Positions 53,672-63,998 of a DNA stretch of 64,000 nt are shown piece by piece. The notes beneath the pieces are model-generated. The model worked only from the letters and a program-made list of their open reading frames with translations. It made no database searches and was not told the origin of the DNA. Every line of letters starts with the position of its first letter. Within the stretch, counting starts at the first letter, position 1. The stretch spans positions 112,867,204 to 112,931,203 of the forward strand of contig CM019827.1 of assembly GCA_009763385.1 (NCBI GenBank). Direction: 5' to 3'. The translations under genes and the position numbers were made by a program. The DNA comes from Coix lacryma-jobi var. lacryma-jobi (lineage: Eukaryota > Streptophyta > Magnoliopsida > Poales > Poaceae).

Positions 53672-53909
53672 TGTAAGGACCTGTGTGGCCTAGAGGGGGG
53701 GTGAATAGGCCTGTCAAAAATCACAGCTCAAAACTTAATTAGATAGGCCTGGCACTACCGCTCTGTGCCCGACACTGCCGCTCCCGGGCACTGCCGCGCA
53801 GAGTAGAACCTGAGACTGCAATTCGAAATCCAGCCATAGCAAACTGATTCTATATGAATGGAAATGCTACACTAAGTTTCCTGAACCAGCAGAACCAACT
53901 CTACCAAGC
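53672..53909 (-). repeat. E4 5' LTR, cut by E5
   Basis: It matches 43111-43350 closely and then stops at CAAGC, where E5 begins. It includes palindrome cluster H (53748-53800). Confidence 0.92.
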
Positions 53910-55136
53910 TGTCGGGGGAACGCCAAAGGGGTACCCCCAATCAACGCAAAACACACGGGTTAAAACCTAGAACACCAATTAATAACAAACCTGACTAGTC
54001 TAACCCCCTCGAGGCCCACAACGCTGGCCCACCAAGCTAGGCCTCGGGCTGGCGCTCGTTCTCCGTCTCGCCCGAGCCCTCCGAGCCATGCCTCGGGCGA
54101 GCGCTCCGCTAAGCCCTCGAGTCCTGGCATATAGGCCTCGAGCCCCCCACAGCCGAACACCACACCTCGAGACCCCACGCGGGGACCTCGAGCCTCTCTG
54201 GCACAACAGCCTATCCCTCGAGACGCTTCATGCTTCCCTCGAGCGGCGCAAACATCGGATGCTAGCCCCATACCGCGCATTTAATGCACTCACCTACCCC
54301 CGTCACGTCCTCTGAGACGCGGCATGCGCCACAGTGAACCGGAGTCTGAGTCAATCCTCCTTTTTACCATAAGCATGGGTGAAAAGGCACCAGTACAACA
54401 CTGTTCGACCATACCCTGCACTGTGGCATGTCCCGGTCACATCTCGAGACCCGGATTTCCGCTGTACGACCAAGTTCCCCGGGACTCGCCCATACCTGCG
54501 AAGCTCGAGCCTCCCGCAGGCGCCACCTCGAGGCCGGTTCTACGCCCCTCGAGCCCTAATTGCTGTCATATGATTGGAGGACAGGTACCTCAAGACCCGG
54601 AGGGACCCCGCCGTGTCCTGTACATGCCGGGATGGGTGCTGTACGGCTTCCACGTCGCCACGCCTCCACGTCCGCGCCCGGGATGGAGGCCACGCATCAA
54701 GGACGCCTCAACAGCAACACCCACGTTGGCTGCGGTGACTTCGACAAGACAGAGTTCCTACCCTTCGCCATATCGAGCGCTGTACATATCAATCCTGTGT
54801 AAACCCTGGCCTCCTCTTGTTCTATAAAAGGGGACGCCAGGGCCCTTCGCGCGCAAGAGACAAGGCACGAGTCTAGGGTTACGCACGGGCTTGCGCGACA
54901 CGAGTCCACACACACACACTCAAGTCCGGACTCCGGTCCACGCTCATTGAGCTTGTATTGCCCCTGTACAAGCACTTAGGTGCAAGTAATACAAGAACCT
55001 CCTCCCCCGCTGGACGTAGGGCCTTCTTTGCCCGAACCAGGATAAATCCTTGTGTCATCTTGCATCACCATCCAGGAAGAGAGCACGCGATCATATTACT
55101 AGTTGGTGTCATACCCCCGGGTTCGAAACACCGACA
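53910..55136 (+). repeat. E5 5' LTR, 1227 bp
   Basis: It starts TGTCGGGGGAACGCC and ends AACACCGACA, with inverted TGTCGG/CCGACA termini. TATAAAA is at 54823-54829. Eleven CTCGAG sites lie between 54004 and 54560. ORFs within are composition artefacts. Confidence 0.85.
54823..54829 (+). promoter_or_regulatory. E5 LTR TATA box
   Basis: TATAAAAGGGGAC in the promoter position of the LTR, about 300 bp before its end. Confidence 0.65.
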
Positions 55137-55157
55137 GTTGACGCGCCAGGTAGGGGG
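55137..55157 (+). other. E5 primer binding site region
   Basis: GTTGACGCGCCAGGTAGGGGG directly follows the LTR, where the PBS must lie. I do not assign the tRNA. Confidence 0.6.
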
Positions 55158-55196
55158 CTTCGCGTGTCCGAGCCGATTTCTCGTTGTTTCCTGGAT

Positions 55197-56842
55197 GGCT
55201 TCATCCCCTCCTTCGTTCTCGGCTGGTGCCGTCGTCTGGTTCGGGAGCCTCGAGTTCCTGGCCACCGACAATGGCAACGAGCTGACCCTGCTCTCCACGG
55301 AGGGCTCGAGCAGAGGGCGTGTCACGCCACCCCGCGCGGGAGGCGTGGCGCGTCACCCGCACCACCGCGCGTCGCCACCTCGTGAGCGGCGCCGTCGTCA
55401 CCACCGTCGCCGGGCACAGGCGGTGCCCGCGGCGTACGCCCACTTCCCCGCGGCTGGCGCAGAGTCCCCAACGAGGGACCTGTCCAGCGCGCGACCGGAG
55501 ACTTCTAGGGCGCGCGCGCACTCTCCCAGTGAGTTCGCGTTCGTCATGCGCACGGGTCGGGAGCCTAGCCAGAGGCCCCCGAGCCGTGCTCCGTTGACAC
55601 CACCCGGCCTCCTCCCGCACGAGGCGTACCGCGCTCGATGCCAGCGGTTCCCGTCTGGCCTCAACAGCTCCGCGGCTGTTTGCGACCACTGCCTCGACAA
55701 CCGCCGTCAGGACCGGGCGGCTGCAGAGCGGGAGGAGCATCCGGGCGTACTCCTACGAGCCACCGCCAACATGGAGATCGTCTACCCTGCGCACGTCGAC
55801 CGCGGCCTCTCACGAGCCACCGAGCCATCTCGTCGAGCCACCTTCGGGGAGTGGTACCGCGAGCTGCAGTCCCGACACGAACCTGGGCGGCGCGGCATCA
55901 GCAGCTCCGACTCCGATGAGTACGACTACCATGACCCTGACCTCTGGGACCCCACCAGGGAGTGCTTCCAGCTCGAGGGGGTCGTGGGCGATGCCGAGGA
56001 CGACGGCGACGACGACACCAGGCCGGCGATCAACCTCGAAGAGCCCGGAGACGTGGCTGCTGCGGGAGGATCACGCGTTCAGGGGAGGAACGAACCCCCG
56101 GCACAGGCTGCACCATCTCAGCACGATGACGACCAGGCGGCGTAGCTCGCGCAGCTGCGGGAGACCATCGCCAAGGCTAAGGAGGAGCGACAGCGCCTGC
56201 TGCAACTCGAGAAAATTATAGCACAGGAACCGGCCCAGCCTCGAGGCGCCGGTGTTCGTGGCCGAGCTCGAGAGGTCCACCGGCAGATCCTCGAGGACGG
56301 GGCGCCCGCACGCCCCGAGGTGCGTTTCCCACGAGCCGGGCAGAACGTGGTGGCGGCCGCGATGCTGCTCCGCGATCTACCCGCCGTCTCCAACCCTGAC
56401 GCCAGGCGCATGCTCGGGGAAATGAAGAACCTCCTCGAGACAGCCGCTGTGTAGCAGGCCGAGAGCTCAGCCTCGCGACGGCGTGGGGCGGCCTCGGGGA
56501 AGCCAGCAGACGCGCCCCACAACGAGCGGGAGATGTCCGTCCACCAGCCAGATGCCCCTCGAGCCAGGCCAGTCCGGGAACGGATCGTCGACAACAGACC
56601 ACCTCGAGATGCCGATGACGCCCGCAACGACATCAACCGCCGGCGCAAGGACAAGGGTGCTGAGGAGCGTGGCTATAATGCCCATCGTGGAGGGCGCTAC
56701 GATAGCGACGAGGACCGACAAACCCTCGAGCCCCCGGACCCCAGGGTCTTCAGTCGGGCCATCCGCAGCTCGACCCTCCCCGACCGTTTTCGACCGCCTA
56801 CCAACATTGTGAAGTATGACGGTGAGGTCGAGCCCAAGCTAT
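55197..56842 (+). pseudogene. E5 gag N-terminal part
   Basis: The likely start is the ATG at 55197 (MASSPPSFSAGAVVW). The protein is Arg/Pro-rich with an acidic stretch (GDAEDDGDDDTRPA) and a short helix (LAQLRETIAKAKEERQRLL). In-frame TAG codons occur at 56143 and 56453. After the second, the frame resumes with DAPHNEREMSVHQPD and reaches DRFRPPTNIVKYDGEVEPKL, the N-terminal edge of the capsid, before a frameshift near 56845. It forms the particle in intact relatives. Confidence 0.82.
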
Positions 56843-58195
56843 GGGCTCTCCGACTTCCGCCTAGGCTGCCAACTGGGCGGAGCGAAGAGCGACGACCGCG
56901 TGATCATACGCCAGCTCCCACTCTACCTCTCGGACACCGCCCGCCGGTGGCTCGAGGGGCTCCTGCCAGATCGGATCCACGACTGGGCCGACCTAGTCAG
57001 GGTCTTCGACGGGAATTTCAAGAGGACCTGCGTACGCCCAAGTAACCCCTGGGATCTACGGCGTTGCAGGCAGACAGCGGACGAGCCCCTCCGCGACTTC
57101 GCCCGGCGGTTCTCGAAGCAGCGCCTCGAGCTCCCCCACGTACCTGATGAGGATGTCATCTCAGCGTTCCTTGCGGGCACGACATGCCAAGAGCTAGTTC
57201 ACGAGCTAGGGCGCTACCGTCCCAGGATGGTCGAGGACCTGATGGATCGTGTCACCAGCTTTGCCTCAGGCGACGAAGCAGTGGGGGCCTTCTTTGGCCG
57301 CCCCACGGACAAAGGCAAGATGGTAGCCGCGCCGGAGGGCTCGAACAAAGGTAACGACACCAAGAACCGCAACAACAACAACAACAACAACAAAGGTCAG
57401 AAGGCGAAACGCGACGCCGACGACGACGACGATGAAGAAGTGCTCATGGGTGCCCTCGACCATAAGAAACCTCGAGGCCCCCCCGACGGGGCTGTTTTCG
57501 ACCAGATGCTCGAGGACCCCTGCCCCTATCACAAAGGCCCCGTGAATCACAAGCTAAAGGACCGCCGACTGTTGAAGGGCTTCTACTCCAAACTCGGCGA
57601 CAAGAAGGAAGACGCGCCCAAGGGCAAGGACAACAACCGACGCAACCACGGGGACGCGGACTTCCCCCCGGTGCGCGACTACTTCATGATCTACGGGGGC
57701 CCGACCGTCGGGCTCTCGGCTCGAGAGAGAAAGAAGGAGCACCGGCAGATCTTTGCACTCCGCCACGACGCCACCCGGTACCTCGACTGGTCTGATGCGC
57801 CGATCACGTTCGACCGTGATGACCATCCGGATCATGTCGTAAATCCGGGAGCATACCCTCTTGTCGTCGACCCCGTCATCGTCGATGTACGGTTCTCCAA
57901 GGTATTGATGGATGGGGACTCGAGCCTCAACATCATATACCTCGAGACCCTCGACCTCCTGGGGATTTCGGAGGGTCAGCTCCGACCCAGCGTCGGTGGG
58001 TTCCACGGAGTCATACCAGGGAAGAAGGCCCACCCCCTCGGGCGCATCGACCTGCCGGTTTGCTTTGGCACGCCGGCTAACTTCCGCCGGGAAACGCTCA
58101 CCTTCGAGGTGGTTGGCTTCCAAGGAACCTACCATGCCATCATCGGCAGGCCCGGCTATGCTAAGTTCATGGCGGTCCCAACTACACGTACTTGA
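56843..58195 (+). pseudogene. E5 gag C-terminal part and protease
   Basis: After the frameshift the capsid continues (SDFRLGCQLGGAKSDDRVI, LYLSDTARRWLEGL, RIHDWADLVRVFDGNFKRT). A Lys/Asn/Asp-rich linker follows with a poly-Asn run from an AAC repeat at about 57370-57392. No canonical CCHC knuckle is seen. The aspartic protease has LMDGDSSLNIIY where relatives usually have DGGS, then IIGRPGYAKFMAVP. The ORF ends in a shifted frame at 58195 before RT. Confidence 0.82.
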
Positions 58196-59240
58196 AGCTC
58201 AAGATGTCGGGGCCAAAAGGGGTCATCACCGTCGACACCTCCTACGAGCACGCGTACCACTGCGACGTGGAATGCGTCGAACGTGGGGAGGCCAATGTCC
58301 GCCTCGACTCGCTCGAGGCCTTGGCAGCCTTGGCCACCGAGGAGGCCCCAGAAGCGAAGCGCCACGCCGGCACCTTCGAGCCGGCAGAGCACACCAAGCA
58401 GATACCCATCGACCCGACCTCGACCAATGGCAAGACGCTGACCATCAGTGCCAGCCTCGAGCCTAAATAGGAAGCAGTGCTCATCGACTTTCTCCGCACG
58501 AACATCAACATGTTTGTGTGGAGCCCCTCGGACATGCCGGGCATACCGAGGGAAGTCACCGAGCACGCCTTGGAGATCCAGGTCGGGTCCAGACCGGTGA
58601 AGCGACGCCTGCGCCGCTTCGACGAGGAAAAGCGCAGAATCATCGGCGAGGAGGTGCACAAGCTTTTGGCGGCCGGATTCATCAAGGAGGTATTTCACCC
58701 AGAGTGGCTAGCTAACCCTGTACTAGTTAGGAAAAAGAATGGAAAAATGCGGATGTGTGTAGATTACACTGGTCTGAATAAAGCATGTCCAAAAGTTTCA
58801 TTTCCTTTGCCTAGAATTGATCAGATTGTCGATTCCACTGCGGGGTGTGAAGTACTTTCATTTCTCGACGCATACTCCGGCTACCACCAAATTAGGATGA
58901 AAGAATCCGACGAGCTCGCCACCTCTTTTGTTACGCCATTTGGTATGTACTGCTATGTTACAATGCCCTTCGGCCTTTGAAACGCTGGGGCAACGTATCA
59001 ACGTTGTATGCAGCATATCTTTGGCGAACACATAGGCAAAACCGTCGAGGCCTACGTCGATGACATCGTGGTTAAAACCAAGGAAGTCGGGAACCTCATC
59101 AGCGATCTCGAGACCACGTTCGAGTGCCTCCGGGCCAAGAATGTGAAGCTCAACCCCGAGAAATGTGTCTTTGGTGTGCCTCGAGGCATGCTACTTGGCT
59201 ACATTGTCTCGCAACGGGGGATCGAGGCCAACCCCGAAAA
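58192..59240 (+). pseudogene. E5 reverse transcriptase
   Basis: It starts with the protease-RT linker (LKLKMSGPKGVITVD), then a TAG at 58468. RT blocks follow: GFIKEVFHPEWLANPVLVRK, MRMCVDYTGLNKACPK, LDAYSGYHQIRM and MPFGL, then a TGA at 58978. Next come NAGATYQR and the catalytic YVDD (EAYVDDIVVKTK). A run of seven A bases near 59237-59243 marks a frameshift after GIEANPEK; the thumb continues in the ORF that starts at 59165. Confidence 0.88.
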
Positions 59241-61525
59241 AAATATCAGCAGTCATGAGGATGGGCCCAATTCGAGACCTCAAGGGCGTACAGAAAGTGA
59301 CAGGCTGTTTAGCCGCTCTCAGCAGGTTCATCTCGAGGCTAGGGGAAAAAGCGCTACCCCTCTACCGCATGCTGAAGAAGACGGAACGCATTGCGTGGAC
59401 TGTCGAAGCTGAGGAGGCCTTAACCAGGTTGAAGGGGTTGCTGACTTCCGCGCCAATTCTCGTGCCTCCGCGACCAGCTCAGGGTGACGATCCCCCAGAG
59501 CCTCTCCTCCTCTATGTCGCCGCAACCACCCAGGTGGTCAGCACGGTCATAGTTGTCGAGAGGCACAAGGAGGGTCACGCGTTACCGGTCCAACGGCCGG
59601 TGTACTTCGTCAGTGAGGTGCTCTCCGAGGCCAAGGTCCGGTACCCGCACATCCAGAAGCTACTCTACAGCATCATCATCACGTGGCGCAAGCTTCAGCA
59701 CTACTTCCTCGCTCATCCCGTAACGGTGGTGTCATCCTTCCCCCTCGGAGAGATCATCAACAATCGGGAGGCCACGGGGCGCATCGCCAAGTGGTCCGCC
59801 GAGCTAATGGGGGAGACCGTCACCTACGCTCCGCGAAAAGCCATCAAGTCACAAGCATTGGCAGACTTCGTCGCTGAATGGACCGATACCCAGCTCCCGC
59901 CGGCACAAATCCAAGCCGAGCTCTGGACTATGTACTTCGATGGATCCCTCATGAAGACGGGGGCAGGTGCAGGCCTGCTCTTCATCTCACCCCTCAGAGT
60001 CCACATGCGCTACCTGCTACGCTTGCACTTCCCCGCCTCCAACAACGTCACTGAGTACGAGGCCCTGGTTAATGGGCTGCGCATCGCCCTCGAGCTCGGG
60101 GTCCGACGCCTTGATGTTCGAGGGGACTCGCAGCTCGTCATCAACCAGGTTATGAAGGCTTCAAGCTGCATCGATCCCAAGATGGAGGCATACTGCGGGG
60201 AGGTGCGCAAGCTAGAAGACAAGTTCTACGGCCTCGAGCTCAACCACATAGCTCGAAAGTACAACGAGGCCGCAGACGAGCTGGCAAAGTTGGCGTCCAC
60301 ACGCGGCACGGTTCCACCAGACGTTTTCTCGAAGGACATCTTCGAGCCATCCATCAAAATTGGCCCGGGGGCTGGCCCCTCGACGCCACCCCTCGAGCCA
60401 GACACGGGGGCTCGACCTTCAACGCCGCCCCTCGGGAATGACCCCTCGACATCCGCTGAGGCGATGCAAATCGATGCACCTACCACTTCGTCATCACAAC
60501 CCCTCGACTGGCGGACGTCGTTCCTCAACTACTTGACGCAAGGCGTGCTACCGGAAGACAAGACGGAGGCTCGACGCATCGCTCGAAAGGCCAAGACCTA
60601 CGTCACCTACGGCGACGAACGGGAGCTGTACCGACGAAGCCCGACCAGGATCCTTCAGCGCTGCATCCCCCTCGAGGAAGGACGCAAGCTCCTCGACGAC
60701 ATGCACTCGGGGGCTTGCGGCCACCACGCAGCACCAAGGACCCTGGTTGGGAACGCCTTCCGTCAAGGCTTCTATTGGCCGACCGCCATTGGAGACGCCA
60801 AGCGCTTGGTCCGAGCATGCCATGGGTGTCAATTCTACACCAAGCAGACGCACCAGCCCGCACATGCCCTGCAGATGATCCCAATTACTTGGCCATTCGC
60901 CGTTTGGGGGCTCGACCTCGTGGGTCCCCTCAAAAGGACAAGTGGAGGGCACTCGCACATGCTCGTGGCCATCGACAAGTTCACCAAGTGGATCGAGGCT
61001 AAGCCGATAGGCGACCCCACCTCCGAGAAGGCTGTCGAGTTCATCGCCAACATCATGTACCGGTTTGGGGTGCCTAACGTCATCATCACCGACAATGGCA
61101 CTCAGTTCACAGGCAAAAAGTTCATCAACTTCTGTGACGACAACAGCATTCGCGTGACCTGGGCTTCGGTTGCATACCCTCAATGCAACGGGCAGGTCGA
61201 GCGCGCCAACGGCATGATACTCCATGGGCTGAAGTCGAGGCTGTTCAAGACCCTCAAAAATTTTGGAAAGGGGTGGGCTGCAGAGCTCCCCTCGGTGCTG
61301 TGGGGCCTCAGGACTACGCCGAGTCGAGCCACAGGGTTCACTCCGTTCTTCCTAACCTACGGCGCCGAGGCCATCTTGCCTACGGACCTCGAGTACGGCT
61401 CCCCTCGACTTCGAGTCTACAACGAACAAACCAACGACGAGAAGCTCGCCAACGCCAAGGACCAGCTCGAGGAGGCTCGAGACGTGGCGCTCATTAACTC
61501 CGCACACTACCAGCAAACACTTTGA
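59241..61525 (+). CDS. E5 RNase H, second RNase H and integrase
   Basis: The open frame 59165-61525 covers the RT thumb (GCLAALSRFISRLGEKALP) and a degenerate first RNase H (LLLYVAATTQVVSTVI, with YVA in place of YCDAS). A second, archaeal-type RNase H follows (WTMYFDGSLMKTGAGAG, TEYEALVNGLRIALELG, GDSQLVINQV), a hallmark of the Tat lineage. Integrase carries the zinc region (HSGACGHHAAPRT, CHGCQFYTKQTH) and a DDE core (GLDLVGPLKRTSGG, ITDNGTQFTGKKF, NGQVERANGMI). It ends at a TGA at 61523 inside integrase. Most catalytic residues survive. Confidence 0.9.
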
Positions 61526-61750
61526 TGCTACCATGACAAGCACGTACGCAAAAGGGACTTGGCAGTGGGGGACCTCGTGCTTCGACGGCTGCAAGACAAT
61601 CGAGGGCGCCACAAGCTCACTCCTCCGTGGGAAGGCCCATACACCGTAGCTGAGGTGCTCAAGCCAGGAACATACAAGCTCTACGACGACCAAGGCAGGA
61701 TCCTGGCGAACGCGTGGAACATATCTCAGCTACGTCGCTTCTACCCTTAA
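61526..61750 (+). pseudogene. E5 integrase C-terminus
   Basis: After the stop the same frame continues (YHDKHVRKRDLAVGDLVLRR, then WEGPYTVAEVLKPGTYKL) and ends RRFYP with a natural stop. The GPY motif is seen as WEGPYTV. No chromodomain is present, as expected for Tat. Confidence 0.85.
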
Positions 61751-62368
61751 AGGCCTCGAGGCCTCATTCATTCTGTTGCTTTGTACAAACATGTCAAATA
61801 TGAATGAACAATCTCATGCATTGTCTTTCGTTTTGCTTAGCAACTTAAGGTAGCCTCGACCCTGCTCTGCTCAGGGTCGAGCCTCCCTCGGGGGCTGACA
61901 GGGGGGTATCCCCCCCCAGACTCCGGAAAAAACGCGTTTTCTTTTCAAAAATTTCGACCCTCGTCTCGACTCGTGCCTCGAGTGAACTAGCGACGTCTAA
62001 ATCCTAAAATACCTCGAGCCTCCAAGGGTCGGGAGGCGTCGACGTAGACGGCCACCTACGCCCCCGGGCTACGGTACCCTACCTACGCCTCCCCTCGAGG
62101 GGCTCGCGACGTATCGAAGGAACACAGACTAAGCTAGCAGAAACTCGAGCTTGCAACAAAGAGAAGTGGTCAAACGCATTTGAAAAGAAAACAACTCCTT
62201 TAAACAAACAAGTCATATATACATACGGGTCTCGACGTACCCTCATTCATGTCATAAAATTCTTACAAGGGCCTCGACGCCCAAATTTGGCACGCAGGCC
62301 CTAATCTTCGTCGGTATGATACTCCTCCCCGAGGTCTTCCCACGGCGGGCTCAGCCTCGACACCCGAG
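61751..62368. other. E5 spacer between pol and the antisense ORF
   Basis: Noncoding. It holds a palindromic pair around 61851-61882 (CCTCGACCCTGC with GCAGGGTCGAGG-like text), GGGGGGTATCCCCCCC at 61905-61920, and several CTCGAG sites. Confidence 0.5.
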
Positions 62369-63998
62369 CTAGAGGAAGGAGGGCCCTCGACACCGCTGCT
62401 GGACGTCAGGAGGCAGCACGTCCTCCTCGAAGATCTTCGCTAGCGACGTCCCCGGCCTCTCCATCTTCTCCAAGATTTTGTCGACACGGCGGTTGTTCCA
62501 CTCCTCGTCCTTCCCCTCGATCTCGATGAAGCCATTGGCGACAACGTGGACCGGGAAGCGGAAGCCGGAGCGGACGACCGCGAGCGTCTGCTTGACGCCA
62601 TGGTGGAGAGCTTGCCGGACACGGTCCCGCGCGGCTACGTCGAAGGAAGCACAAGGCGTCGACCAAGGCGTCGCCTCGGGCCACCGCACCTTCTGCCGCA
62701 GCCACCGGAGGAGCACCCCACATGGAGCCGAGCCGGTCGAGGGAAGTGCGAGCCCGCTCCGCCACCATCGTCTCAGTCTTGGAGTTGGTCCAAGAGAACC
62801 TGGTTCGTCCCGCGGAGCTCCTCGACCGTCTTCTCGACCCCTGCGCAACGAACGAGGAAGAGTGAGACTGCGGCGTAACAAAAAACCTCGAGGCCCAAGC
62901 AAGGACAAGGTGTAAGCCTTACCATCGCAATGTTGCCCCAGTTCGGCGAGGTCGCTGGTAAGGCCCTCAGCGCGCTGCTCGAGCCTGCGCTTCTCGGCCA
63001 GCATGAGGAGCTTCTCGGACCTAAGCTCCTCGACCAGCTTGCCCGTATCCGTGAGGGCTAGATCCTTTCGGATCACCTCCTGCCGCGCCGCCACCCTTGC
63101 AGCTCGGGTGTCTTCAGCCTCTTTTTCCGCCACCTCCGCTGCGGATCGAGCGGTGGCGGCTCCGCGTCGAGCGTCCTCGGCTTCCTTTTCCATCGCCTCC
63201 GCTGCGACTCGGGCGGTGGCGGCTTCGCCTTGGGCGTCAGCCGACATCCTTCCTCGCCGCCTCCACTTCGGCCCGGGCAGAGGTGGCCTCGCTGCGGGCG
63301 TCGGCGGCCTCCTTCCTCGACGCCTCGAGGGCGGCGGCGGCCTCCTCCTTGACTCGAGCGGCCTCGCCTCGAGCCGCCCGGACTTCCGCCTCTGCCTCGT
63401 TAAGCCGGCTCGCCATTTGGACGTTCCGGCCCAGCTCACCGCAGAGATCTTGAAGCTCCGCCTCAGCCCTAGCGAGGGCGGCCGACACCTGTGCGGACCG
63501 GCCCGCCTCCTCAGAGCAGGACCGCTCCGCCTCCGCCATAAGCTCGGCCACCTCCCGGAAGATGGACCGCACCTCGCGCGGGGCCCCCCGCTGGGCCGGT
63601 TTGCTCGACGGGGACCATGGCAAGGGACGGGCTCGGCGCGTCGGGAAACGGCCATACTGGTCGGTCAAGCTCGACGTCGGGCTGATCCTCCTCCTGCCCC
63701 GAGCTGCCCCGGCTGCGGCCCGCCGCCCGACGGCACGGGCCCCGGCTCCCTCCGTCCCTCCGCCGGCGCCTCCTGTTGCTCCGCCGCCTCCCGAGGCGGC
63801 GTCACAACCTCGCGTGGGGGCGAAGACTCGAGCGGCGGCGGGTCGATCGAAAGGAAGGCTCGACCCCGGGCCCTCTTCCCTGGCCGGGTCCTCCGGCGTC
63901 TTGTCAGCGCTAGCCGGCGCCTCGGGCGCCTCCACCGTCATCGAGCCCACGGCGAGGAGCGGCCCCTGCTCCAGCTCGTTCAGGAGGTCGTCCACCAT
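62369..63998 (-). pseudogene. E5 antisense accessory ORF (coiled coil), spliced
   Basis: The antisense gene typical of Grande-type Tat elements. The visible start is MVDDLLNELEQG near 63998 and upstream sequence may lie outside the window. A Pro/Ala-rich part leads to a long Ala/Glu/Arg coiled coil (AELMAEAERSCSEEAGRSA, AARGEAARVKEEAAAALEA). A 1-base frame change occurs near 63240 (SADAQGEAATARVAAEAM continues the helix). A likely intron is 62841-62921 (GATG|GTAAGG to TTGCGCAG|GG); the next exon continues in phase with VEKTVEELRGTNQVLLDQL. Further frame changes precede the C-terminus (GVKQTLAVVRSGF, VDKILEKMERPGTSLAKIF) ending at 62369. Function in these elements is unknown. Confidence 0.72.

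Larger units (their letters stand above)
43111..53909 (-). mobile_element. E4: SIRE-like copia retrotransposon
   Basis: The order on the minus strand is partial 5' LTR, PBS, gag, protease-integrase, RT-RNase H, accessory ORF, PPT and 3' LTR. The large gag, the terminal domain text and the extra ORF between pol and the 3' LTR fit the SIRE/Maximus lineage. Clusters of a CGGCACTGCCG palindrome lie in the LTRs and at several module boundaries. The 5' LTR is interrupted after 238 bp by E5. A possible left target duplication is TTTGT (43106-43110); the other end is outside the window. Confidence 0.92.

Noticed and set aside
54324..55136. Plus-strand ORFs of 92-167 codons
   Set aside because: They sit inside the E5 LTR before the PBS and show no homology; the 395-codon ORF starts in the LTR only because the frame stays open.
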